A DNA stretch of 64,000 nt from Muribaculaceae bacterium (GTDB taxonomy: Bacteria; Bacteroidota; Bacteroidia; Bacteroidales; Muribaculaceae): positions 294,181 to 358,180 of the forward strand of contig WGUO01000001.1 of assembly GCA_014867205.1 (NCBI GenBank), written 5' to 3'. Both the position numbers and the translations under genes were made by a program. Shown here piece after piece: positions 24,230-31,971 of the stretch. The notes beneath the pieces are model-generated. The model was given only the letters and a program-made list of their open reading frames with translations. It searched no databases and was not told the DNA's origin. Position 1 is the stretch's first letter, and every line of letters starts with the position of its first letter.

Positions 24230-25153
24230 TCAGGCTTTGTCAGAAAGCAGGCATTCAACACAGTCAATGAAGTCTGCATCGTCGATGTCGTAAGGAATCC
24301 AGTTGATTTTGGTCCCTCTTTTCTCCATACCCCTGAACCAGGTCATCTGGCGTTTTGCAAACTGGTGGATTGCCGTCTCAAGATCATGCACCATTTCCTC
24401 ATATGACATCTTGCCTGTAAGATGCAATGTGCAATACTTATACTCCAATCCGTAATAGATGAGGTCTTCTGGTGAAAGCCCCCGGTCAAGCAGCGACTGG
24501 ACCTCGTCAAGCATACCCTCCTCAAGCCGTTCGATAAGCCTTGAGCTTATGCGTGCACGTCTATCTTCACGTGGAATGTCAAGACCTATGACAAGGCAGT
24601 CAATAGGCCGGCTTGCCCTGACATCAGCAAGAGAAGCCTCCTCCGGATGACTCCTATAATATTCCTGGATCTCGATTGCCCTGACGGCGCGCTTGCAGGT
24701 ATCTATATCAGTGGTATTATGTAAAGTCTTATATCCGGACAGAATTATCGTGAGTTCCTCAATAGACTTATTCTTGAGTTCCAAACGCAATTCAGGATTC
24801 TCAGGGACATCCGGCAATATGATACCCCTGATGGCATTCTCCACATACATCCCGCTTCCACCGCATATGATGGGTAAATGCTTACGTTCCAATATATCAT
24901 TATACGCTGTGCTGAAATCACGAAGATATCTGTGGAGATTATACTTTTCCCCTGCATCTGCTATGTCGATAATATGATATGGGATTTTACCATAATCCTT
25001 GAGGTCTTTTCCTGTCCCTATCGACATTCCGCGATACACCTGACGTGAATCAGCTGAAATTATTTCTCCATGGAAATGGTTAGCCAGCGATACTGCACGT
25101 CTGGTCTTGCCACAGGCGGTGGGACCCACTACCGCTATCGACGCTGCTGCCAC
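24230..25153 (-). CDS. miaA: tRNA dimethylallyltransferase
   Basis: 307 residues. The P-loop is VVGPTACGKT at about 8-17 (Cys replaces the usual Ser, which should be tolerated). Then come SADSRQVYRGMSIGTGK, the ICGGSGMYV box and the swinging-arm part LGLDIPRED-like through RLIERLEEGMLDEV and YYGLEYKY. The enzyme transfers a dimethylallyl group from DMAPP to A37 of tRNAs reading UNN codons. Its start overlaps the end of the upstream membrane-protein gene by 19 bp, so the two are translationally linked. Confidence 0.94.
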   Translation of the reverse strand: MAAASIAVVGPTACGKTRRAVSLANHFHGEIISADSRQVYRGMSIGTGKDLKDYGKIPYHIIDIADAGEKYNLHRYLRDFSTAYNDILERKHLPIICGGSGMYVENAIRGIILPDVPENPELRLELKNKSIEELTIILSGYKTLHNTTDIDTCKRAVRAIEIQEYYRSHPEEASLADVRASRPIDCLVIGLDIPREDRRARISSRLIERLEEGMLDEVQSLLDRGLSPEDLIYYGLEYKYCTLHLTGKMSYEEMVHDLETAIHQFAKRQMTWFRGMEKRGTKINWIPYDIDDADFIDCVECLLSDKA

Positions 25154-26493
25154 TGGCCCTCGTTTTTATGTGATCCGAAGAAACGATTCCACCATCTACG
25201 CACATGGAATCCCCGGGTATCTGAATTGTACATCGCGATTCTTATCCATCTGTCATCCTGGAAGTCGTAATTACCCTTTCGCACTTCAACCAAATCAAAC
25301 GACGGACGATATGATTTGACCTTAATCTTACGGTAGCCACGCTCATCAAAGAGTTTTTGCGTCAAAACCACAGTTACCATACGTGAGATATCAGTCAGCA
25401 GGATATTGGACATGTCCGTCGGCTGGTTGTTATATACGAGTTTCAGAAAGTCAAAATCAGTCCATTCTCCGTCTATGTCCATATCCTTGTAGTCTTCAAT
25501 GTCTCCGTCAAGGAAATAGAAGTAACGCAAGATACGGTGCTTCGCAACGTCAAGAGACTTGCGGCCGTAAAAGAATCTCAGTTCACCATCTCTGACTCCT
25601 GTGAGCCTCTGTATGATTCCGTGCACCTCGGCGGTGGTGATACCGTTCACATTCCTCTTGGTCACAAACGGTGTGTCTATGACATATTGATTGGCACGAT
25701 GAGCGTCGGCCACACGAGTGTTAATGAAAACCTTGTTGCCACACACCACGTAGAATCGCAGATAGGTCATGTCGCTCAGTTCCTCCTCGGTTATAATCTC
25801 GCCATTCTCCTTCAGGTCAAGATATATGTTGTAATAACGTGCCGCAAAATATGTCTCGTCGAGCAAAATGGCTATGATGTTCAGCCAAAGGAAGATGTAC
25901 CAGTCTCTATTGTTGACCAGAGCGTTATGGTTATAGAAGATCATATAATATATCCATACCACTCCCGACAGCACTGCAAAGACCCATATCAGATTGATAA
26001 GTTGAAGTCTCGACTCAATATTAAGAATCTCGCCGAGTTTGCCGCGCTCGATACTAAGGCCCTTGGAAATCTTGCAGTCTATACATATTGACAGCCTGTT
26101 GCGCCTGAGATAGAATATAAGCATTGTGACGAAGCAGACCGGGTCGAGAATGAGGGCAGGCATGTACGGGTCATTGAAGAAAGAGAGCTCCTTCGGTATC
26201 TTGATGACATTCCAAATGTCAGACACATTGAGAATGATGGAAAGGAATGAATAACTGATCATGCAATAAAACATTGCATACGGCACCACCATACATGTCG
26301 AGGAAGAGGTGATCCGGTTGTTATAGAGCACTGTGTAAAGGAATGCCGCCGCTATCAGTCCGACTATGGGAGAAAAATATGACGGAAAGATCCATGACAG
26401 GAACAGTGTCCCTGTCAAGACCAACATCCCGATTGAAAGATTCTTCCAGAATGCGAAAAGCTGTGAGGCATTTACTTTCTCCAGATCTCTCAT
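25135..26493 (-). CDS. Multi-pass membrane protein with soluble C-terminal domain, unknown function
   Basis: 452 residues. About six transmembrane helices lie in two groups (about 20-130 and 155-215). A soluble C-terminal half of about 230 residues contains LRFYVVCGNKVFINTRVADA and DGELRFFYGRKSL, and ends in a basic, aromatic tail (RRWWNRFFGSHKNEGQWQQRR). I recognise no named family. The architecture (membrane sensor-like part plus cytoplasmic domain) recalls signalling proteins, but no kinase, GGDEF or LytTR motif is visible. It is cotranscribed with and overlaps miaA. The ordinary base composition suggests a native gene. Confidence 0.75.
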   Translation of the reverse strand: MRDLEKVNASQLFAFWKNLSIGMLVLTGTLFLSWIFPSYFSPIVGLIAAAFLYTVLYNNRITSSSTCMVVPYAMFYCMISYSFLSIILNVSDIWNVIKIPKELSFFNDPYMPALILDPVCFVTMLIFYLRRNRLSICIDCKISKGLSIERGKLGEILNIESRLQLINLIWVFAVLSGVVWIYYMIFYNHNALVNNRDWYIFLWLNIIAILLDETYFAARYYNIYLDLKENGEIITEEELSDMTYLRFYVVCGNKVFINTRVADAHRANQYVIDTPFVTKRNVNGITTAEVHGIIQRLTGVRDGELRFFYGRKSLDVAKHRILRYFYFLDGDIEDYKDMDIDGEWTDFDFLKLVYNNQPTDMSNILLTDISRMVTVVLTQKLFDERGYRKIKVKSYRPSFDLVEVRKGNYDFQDDRWIRIAMYNSDTRGFHVRRWWNRFFGSHKNEGQWQQRR

Positions 26494-26553
26494 TTCCTAC
26501 TCCTTACATTTTGTACTTCACCCGTTGCACTATCTTATACAATAACTCTACGA

Positions 26554-28731
26554 TTATTTTAGGTGCGTGTCAAGAAAGTCCACTATCTTGCGGTAAAGCT
26601 GAGTACGTGCGTTGCACATGCGAAGACTATGCTCGAATCCGGCCAAAGCCATCATGTCGAATATCTTTCCCTCATAGTTCATCTTCGAAGTGTACTTAAG
26701 GGTATTGTAGAAGTGAACATTGTCGTCGCTCGTGCCAGACATGATCAGAAGTCTGGCTTTCACATTCTGTGATTTGTCAAGAGCGGATGCTATGTCATAG
26801 CCTGACTCATTCTGCTGTGGAGTGAGCATGTATCTCTCGGTATAGACAGAGTCATAGAATCGCCAGTCGGTTACTGGAGCCATCGCGACACCGGCCTTGA
26901 ACCGGCAGTCTGACGATGCAAGTTCCATTAATGTCATGTATCCGCCATAACTCCAGCCAAAACAAGAGGTATTCTCAGAATCCACATATGGTAATGACGA
27001 GAAATAGGATGCCCCGGCAAGTTGGTCGGCTGCCTCATACTCTCCAAGGTGCCTGTATACACTATTCGCCCAAGCGCGTGACCTGTTGCCCGTGCCGCGT
27101 CCGTCTACTGCAGCGACTATATAGCCCGATGCGGCGATGAAATATGTGCCGTCCATCTTCCAACTGTTGAGTACAAGCTGAGAGTCCGGGCCGTTATACT
27201 GATACATCATCAGCGGATATTTTCTCGCCGGATCGAAATCGGCCGGCTTTATAATATATGCATCCATCTCCTCGCCGACTGCATTGCGGACCTTCAGGAA
27301 CTCCATGCGAGGCGCTGATGAATACTTGGCTGCATACGCCTCATTCATCTCCAGTGTCTTTATAACCTTTCCCTTGGAATTGCATATCGTAAACTGCGGG
27401 GGAACAACGGCGCTGCTGTACTTGCGCAGGTAATAACTGAAATTCTTGCTGAAGGAAGCGGATTCAGTTCCCTCGACATCATTGAGCATCGTGACTTTGC
27501 CTTTCGAATCGACGGCGGCCACATTGCGGTTGATTGCTCCGTTCTGGGTGGTCTGAACGTAATGTATGCCTGTCCGAGAATCACGTCCGTAATAGTCGGT
27601 CACATTCCAATCGCCCTGTGTTATCTGACGCAACTGATTACCGTTGTAATCATATTCATACATATGGAGATAACCGCTGCGCTGGCTACCTATCACAAAC
27701 GATTTCGGATAATATCTCACCATCTGATAGGCGGAGGGACTGAGCCACGCATCGCTTTTTTCCGACATGACGAGGTGAGACACTGTCGAGCCGGGATTAA
27801 CCTTGTATAACTGAAGCGAATTCTGGTCTCTGTTTAGCAGCATTACCATCAGGTTCACGCCATCACCGTCAAACTCTATTGATGGAACATATCCCTCTCC
27901 GATCGGCAGGTCCATCTTTTTGGTCGTGCGGTTGTCTACGTTGTATGCAAATACCTCGACTGTCGAGTTCGGATATCCGGCCAACGGATATTTATAGGAA
28001 TAAGCCTGGGGATATATGTCCCCAAGCGGATTCTCTTCGCAGTAACTCCTGTACTCGTCAAAATTATATACCGGCACACGACTCTCGTCAAACCTGATGA
28101 AAGCAAGAGTGTTGTCATCGGCGCTCCAGCGCATGCTGTTGAGCATACCGAACTCCTCCTCATAGGCCCAGTCGGGGGTGCCATATATTATCTCATTCAG
28201 TTTGCCATCGGTAGTGATGGCCTTGTCTGACTTATAATCGATGTTTGAGATATAGATATTGTTGCCACGCTGATAGGCTACCATGCGACCGTCGTGCGAG
28301 ATGACGGCGCCTCGCTGAGCTCCCTGTTCTGAAACTCGCGAAAGAGTTGACCTCAGAATATCGTACACGTAATACTCTGCCGTGAAAGAATTCCGGTATA
28401 TCTTCTTCGAACCGGTCCAGAGCAATATTTTCTTCTCATTTGAACTCAGTTCATATCCGTCGAAACTATCAATTTTGACATCACCCTTCACGCCGTCAAT
28501 TGAGAAAAGTGTCGATACCTTTTCCCCGGTTTTATAACTGTAGACCTCAATAGCCTTGCCGTCGTCAGAAAGGGCGGCAAATGTCTCTCCATCGTCAAGC
28601 GGGCGCATTTCCTTTACACCTGCCGGAGCTGTGAGGACAGGACTGCAATAGTCATCTGCTGTCAGTCCGGCTGCCGAAACACCTATGACTGAGGCCCCTG
28701 CGATCCCTAATGTGATTATAATGCTTTTCAT
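26554..28731 (-). CDS. Dipeptidyl peptidase IV, S9 family
   Basis: 725 residues with a signal peptide (about 1-20), so periplasmic or outer-membrane exposed. The N-terminal two thirds form the DPPIV beta-propeller, with the substrate-binding pair in TPDWAYEEEFGML. The C-terminal alpha/beta hydrolase has the nucleophile in GWSYGGYM (about S594), Asp in TSDDNVH (about D669) and His in FEHS (about H701). The enzyme removes X-Pro and X-Ala dipeptides from peptides, a common step in peptide use by gut Bacteroidales. It is transcribed from a promoter near 28825, separate from DUF4293, whose terminator lies just upstream. Confidence 0.93.
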   Translation of the reverse strand: MKSIIITLGIAGASVIGVSAAGLTADDYCSPVLTAPAGVKEMRPLDDGETFAALSDDGKAIEVYSYKTGEKVSTLFSIDGVKGDVKIDSFDGYELSSNEKKILLWTGSKKIYRNSFTAEYYVYDILRSTLSRVSEQGAQRGAVISHDGRMVAYQRGNNIYISNIDYKSDKAITTDGKLNEIIYGTPDWAYEEEFGMLNSMRWSADDNTLAFIRFDESRVPVYNFDEYRSYCEENPLGDIYPQAYSYKYPLAGYPNSTVEVFAYNVDNRTTKKMDLPIGEGYVPSIEFDGDGVNLMVMLLNRDQNSLQLYKVNPGSTVSHLVMSEKSDAWLSPSAYQMVRYYPKSFVIGSQRSGYLHMYEYDYNGNQLRQITQGDWNVTDYYGRDSRTGIHYVQTTQNGAINRNVAAVDSKGKVTMLNDVEGTESASFSKNFSYYLRKYSSAVVPPQFTICNSKGKVIKTLEMNEAYAAKYSSAPRMEFLKVRNAVGEEMDAYIIKPADFDPARKYPLMMYQYNGPDSQLVLNSWKMDGTYFIAASGYIVAAVDGRGTGNRSRAWANSVYRHLGEYEAADQLAGASYFSSLPYVDSENTSCFGWSYGGYMTLMELASSDCRFKAGVAMAPVTDWRFYDSVYTERYMLTPQQNESGYDIASALDKSQNVKARLLIMSGTSDDNVHFYNTLKYTSKMNYEGKIFDMMALAGFEHSLRMCNARTQLYRKIVDFLDTHLK

Positions 28732-28824
28732 GAGAGCGTTCTATATGTTGGATTAAGTCTATATGCCGATCATTGGCGATAACTTTCTCTATGCGCTGAT
28801 TTAGAGCATTAGACCATATCTTTG

Positions 28825-28832
28825 CAAAGATA
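28825..28832 (-). promoter_or_regulatory. Promoter -7 motif for dipeptidyl peptidase
   Basis: Read on the minus strand, TATCTTTG matches TAnnTTTG, about 95 bp before the start codon. No good -33 match is seen. Confidence 0.45.
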
Positions 28833-28845
28833 CAAAAAATATACG

Positions 28846-28896
28846 AATAATGCCCTGGTTTCATAATAATTTTTTGAAACCAGGGCATTATTTATT
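28846..28896 (-). terminator. Terminator after DUF4293 gene
   Basis: A perfect 18-bp stem (28846-28863 with 28875-28892, including GCCCTGGTTTCA) and an 11-nt loop. It lies just past the stop of the minus-strand DUF4293 gene and insulates the dipeptidyl peptidase gene. Confidence 0.88.
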
Positions 28897-28913
28897 TCCG
28901 TTCTGAAATTCAG

Positions 28914-29390
28914 TCAACGAAGACGGTCGGCAGACCGCAATGCTCTCTGATCATGAGATATCCGGTTGTATGCCATTATATCTGCCACTAAAGCCAGCAC
29001 AGGCGCTATGCTCAGCGATGACAGACTGACACTTGAATCCGGGCCTCCGAAATTATAGAAGACATATGTGCAGGCTATTGCAATGACTCCAAGCAACAAA
29101 AGTACCTCTACCAGGCAAACGGTCTTCTGAAGTTTAAGGTTCTTGAAAAGAAAAATGTTTACCAGAGGCAATATATAACTAAGCACTGACACTGTGAAGA
29201 AAGGCCAGGTGTGGAAAAGATATCCCCCATGTGCCCCATCGGTGGGGATACCCTCGATTTTGAATCCCAATGTTGTGAAGTCAAGTGTGTAGTCTGCCAT
29301 TTGAATCTGACCGATTGACATGAACGTAAAACAGGCCATGACTACGGCCACAATAAAAAGCAATACAGATTGCCAGCGTTGAATTACCAT
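28914..29390 (-). CDS. DUF4293 family membrane protein
   Basis: 158 residues with four predicted transmembrane helices (about 8-28, 55-75, 82-104, 115-135). The N-terminus MVIQRWQSVLLFIVAVVM is characteristic of DUF4293, a Bacteroidetes-specific inner-membrane family without known function. The C-terminus is short and basic (NRISHDQRALRSADRLR). It is transcribed alone on the minus strand, divergent from the DUF1599 gene, with a strong terminator directly after the stop. Confidence 0.88.
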   Translation of the reverse strand: MVIQRWQSVLLFIVAVVMACFTFMSIGQIQMADYTLDFTTLGFKIEGIPTDGAHGGYLFHTWPFFTVSVLSYILPLVNIFLFKNLKLQKTVCLVEVLLLLGVIAIACTYVFYNFGGPDSSVSLSSLSIAPVLALVADIMAYNRISHDQRALRSADRLR

Positions 29391-29517
29391 TTCTATTGTA
29401 TTTATAGTTTATATCTATTGCCCAGGTGGATTTTAGCAGCGAAAATCGCCACACAGTCCACAGTACAGTGCAAATTTAACAATTTTATATAACAGTAACA
29501 CATCAAAAGGCCAAAAT

Positions 29518-29548
29518 TTTGTTTATAGAGTCTTTTTTGGTAATTTAG
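29518..29548 (+). promoter_or_regulatory. Promoter for the DUF1599 gene
   Basis: TTTG at 29518-29521, a 19-bp spacer, and TAATTTAG at 29541-29548 (near match to TAnnTTTG), about 30 bp before the start codon. Confidence 0.6.
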
Positions 29549-29576
29549 CATTTGATTTAACAAAAGAGTTTAGTTT

Positions 29577-30125
29577 ATGTGTGAAAAAAATAATACTATC
29601 GAACAGTTCAAGGATATTAAGAAACTATGTCGTTCGGTCTACGAGAAGAAGATGAAGGATTACGGCACCTCATGGCGAATCATGCGGCCCTCGAGCCTTA
29701 CTGACCAGATCTTCATCAAGGCCAAGCGCATCCGTACTCTTGAGGAGAATGGTATTGATTTTGCAGCTGTTGACGAGGGAATTGAGCCGGAATTCATCGG
29801 TATCATCAACTATTGCGCAATGGCCCTTATTCAACTTGAGTATGGCCCCGGGGATTCTCTCTCTCCTGACAGGGCTCTTGAACTCTATGACAAGGCTATT
29901 GACAGCGCAACGTCGCTGATGATAAACAAGAATCATGACTACGACGAGGCGTGGCGCGACATGAGGGTCAGCAGTTTTACTGATATTATTCTACAGAAAC
30001 TTCTCCGCACCAAAGAGATTGAGTCCAACCATGGACACACTATCGTATCCGAGGGCATTGACGCCAATTACATGGATATGATTAACTACGCATTTTTCGC
30101 TCTGATCAAACTCCGCTACAAATGA
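29577..30125 (+). CDS. DUF1599 domain protein
   Basis: 182 residues made of two tandem copies of the DUF1599 repeat: KMKDYGTSWRIMRPSSLTDQIFIKAKRI at about 23-50 and KNHDYDEAWRDMRVSSFTDIIL at about 120-141, each followed by a conserved INY(C/A)xxALI(Q/K)L helix. The family (also called nucleotide-modification-associated domain 1) occurs in phages and in Bacteroidetes chromosomes; its cellular role here is unknown. Its stop overlaps the start of the BT_3928-type gene (ATGA), so the two are one operon. Confidence 0.85.
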   Translation: MCEKNNTIEQFKDIKKLCRSVYEKKMKDYGTSWRIMRPSSLTDQIFIKAKRIRTLEENGIDFAAVDEGIEPEFIGIINYCAMALIQLEYGPGDSLSPDRALELYDKAIDSATSLMINKNHDYDEAWRDMRVSSFTDIILQKLLRTKEIESNHGHTIVSEGIDANYMDMINYAFFALIKLRYK

Positions 30126-31426
30126 ATATGAGATATAATTGCGTGGCTCGAATGGTGACATGGCTGTGCCGAATCATCATAGGGGCTGTATTTGTATTCT
30201 CCGGATTTGTAAAGGCAATAGATCCATGGGGGACTCTGTATAAGTTCGACGAGTATCTGGCGGCATTAAACCTGCCGGTGCTTCACACCCTTCTCCTTAC
30301 AGGAGTGTTCGGTCTCTGCGCCCTCGAGTTTCTGTTGGGAATATTTATGGTGTTCGGATGTTATCGCAAGTCAGCTCCGGCTCTTGTGCTTGCAGTGATG
30401 TGCGTCATGCTTCCGCTCACACTTTGGGTGGCGGTCAAGAACCCGGTAAGCGACTGCGGCTGCTTTGGCGACGCTTTCGTAATTTCGAACTGGGCAACCT
30501 TCTGGAAGAATGTCGTGCTGACTGCCATGGCTGTCTGGCTCGTTAGATTCAATCGCCGTGAACCGACCGTGATTTCTCCGGCATTCCAGTGGATGGGGGT
30601 AGTGGTCTCCCTCGGATTTGTGCTTATGGTTGCGCTACGGGGATATCTGAATCAGCCTATGCTCGACTTCAGACCTTATCATATCGGCCAGCCATTAATC
30701 AGCAGTCATGATGATTCTGACTCTGATGATAATTTTAAATTCATATATGAGAAAAATGGCGTAAAAAAGGAATTTGGTGTCGACGATGTCCTACCGTCCG
30801 AAGAGGAAGGCTGGAAATTTGTTGAACGTGTCGACATTATGCCGGATTCATCCGAGAAAACTACAGGCGATTCCAGGACTTTCAGACTCTGGGACAAAGA
30901 GGGAAAGGAAGATGTCACTGATGAAGTGATTGATGCGGATCGTGACTACATCCTTGTACTCATGCCCGATCTGGCTAAAGTCTCCCCTGCAATGACCTGG
31001 AAGATAAATGCCCTGAATGACTGGGCCGTAGAGCACAAGATGGAATTGATTGCCGTGGCGAGCGGTACTCCAGAGCAGATTTCCGAATGGGAAGATCTCT
31101 CTATGCCTGGGTATGACATATATACGTGCGACGATACCGCCATCAAGGAGGTGGCTCGTGGCAATCCGTCTGTCGTATGGCTGAATCATGGCACCATCGG
31201 ATGGAAATACACCCTGGAGTCAAACGAACTTGACCCTATTTCCTCCGACTCCCTGAACATCACTCCTGACGCTCTGCGCACTGACACAAGACAGATTCTC
31301 GTGAACTGGGTCTGGATTTATCTGGCATGCATGTCAGTGCTGGTGGCTGTCTCAATGCTGCCAAGACTTAAGGGAGTCTACGAGCGGCGTGTCACTCATG
31401 ATGATACGGCTCCCCGCGAAGAATAG
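30122..31426 (+). CDS. BT_3928-type DoxX-like membrane protein
   Basis: 434 residues. The N-terminal part has four transmembrane helices of DoxX type (about 10-175) with GAVFVFSGFVKAIDPWGT and a short Cys motif SDCGCFGD at about 113-120, the kind seen in MauE/DoxX-type proteins linked to thiol or quinone redox. A periplasmic domain (about 190-390) follows, with a thioredoxin-fold-like order but no CXXC, then a final transmembrane helix (about 395-415). This matches the conserved BT_3928 family found next to DUF1599 genes in Bacteroidales. Its last 35 bp overlap the convergent rlmH gene. Confidence 0.8.
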   Translation: MNMRYNCVARMVTWLCRIIIGAVFVFSGFVKAIDPWGTLYKFDEYLAALNLPVLHTLLLTGVFGLCALEFLLGIFMVFGCYRKSAPALVLAVMCVMLPLTLWVAVKNPVSDCGCFGDAFVISNWATFWKNVVLTAMAVWLVRFNRREPTVISPAFQWMGVVVSLGFVLMVALRGYLNQPMLDFRPYHIGQPLISSHDDSDSDDNFKFIYEKNGVKKEFGVDDVLPSEEEGWKFVERVDIMPDSSEKTTGDSRTFRLWDKEGKEDVTDEVIDADRDYILVLMPDLAKVSPAMTWKINALNDWAVEHKMELIAVASGTPEQISEWEDLSMPGYDIYTCDDTAIKEVARGNPSVVWLNHGTIGWKYTLESNELDPISSDSLNITPDALRTDTRQILVNWVWIYLACMSVLVAVSMLPRLKGVYERRVTHDDTAPREE

Positions 31427-31865
31427 TCATGGCTCGATAGATCTGCTCGATAAAGAACATCCTGACCATCTCATGGTTGAATGTCATTTTTGAGAGTGAG
31501 AGTTTGGCGTCAGCCCGTGCATATACATTCTGAGAGAAGCCATAAGGGCCTCCAATGACATACACAACTCGTTTTCGACCAGAGGCCATAAGTTTCTCCA
31601 TATACGCTGCAAACTCCACAGAACTGTATTCCCTGCCTTTTTCGTCAAGAAGTACCACGAAATCGGCAGGGCTTATTTTGTCGAGTATCATCTCCCCTTC
31701 ACGCTCTTTCTGACGGAATGCATCGGATGAGCGCGTCGTCTTCACATCGGGCAACTCGATTATTTCAAAGGGCAGATAACGCATGAGTCGCCCGGTGTAC
31801 TCCTTAATTCCCTCAGTCACGAAGCTCGTGCGGGTCTTTCCTACTGTCATCAAAACAACATCCAT
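31392..31865 (-). CDS. rlmH: 23S rRNA (pseudouridine1915-N3)-methyltransferase
   Basis: 157 residues, the usual size. SPOUT-fold features are clear: FVVLLDEKGREYSS, the SAM-binding loop YVIGGPYGFS at about 103-112, and the C-terminal knot LSLSKMTFNHEMVRMFFIEQ-IYRA ending RGEPYHHE. The enzyme methylates the pseudouridine at 1915 in helix 69 of the large ribosomal subunit. The gene's 3' end overlaps the convergent BT_3928-type gene by 35 bp. Confidence 0.95.
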   Translation of the reverse strand: MDVVLMTVGKTRTSFVTEGIKEYTGRLMRYLPFEIIELPDVKTTRSSDAFRQKEREGEMILDKISPADFVVLLDEKGREYSSVEFAAYMEKLMASGRKRVVYVIGGPYGFSQNVYARADAKLSLSKMTFNHEMVRMFFIEQIYRAMTILRGEPYHHE

Positions 31866-31908
31866 AACAATCTGAAGGCCGATTGAGGCCTCTTATATTG
31901 TAAAACGT

Positions 31909-31955
31909 AAAAAGGCGCGGATATTGGGCAGTTCCCGAATATCCGCGCCTTTTTA
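31909..31955 (-). terminator. Terminator after the M16 protease gene
   Basis: A long near-perfect stem (AAAAAGGCGCGGATAT pairing with ATATCCGCGCCTTTTT, plus an inner GGG/CCC) lies 17 bp beyond the protease stop. A and T runs on either side would let it work in both directions. Confidence 0.88.
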
Positions 31956-31971
31956 AAGTATATGGTATAAA

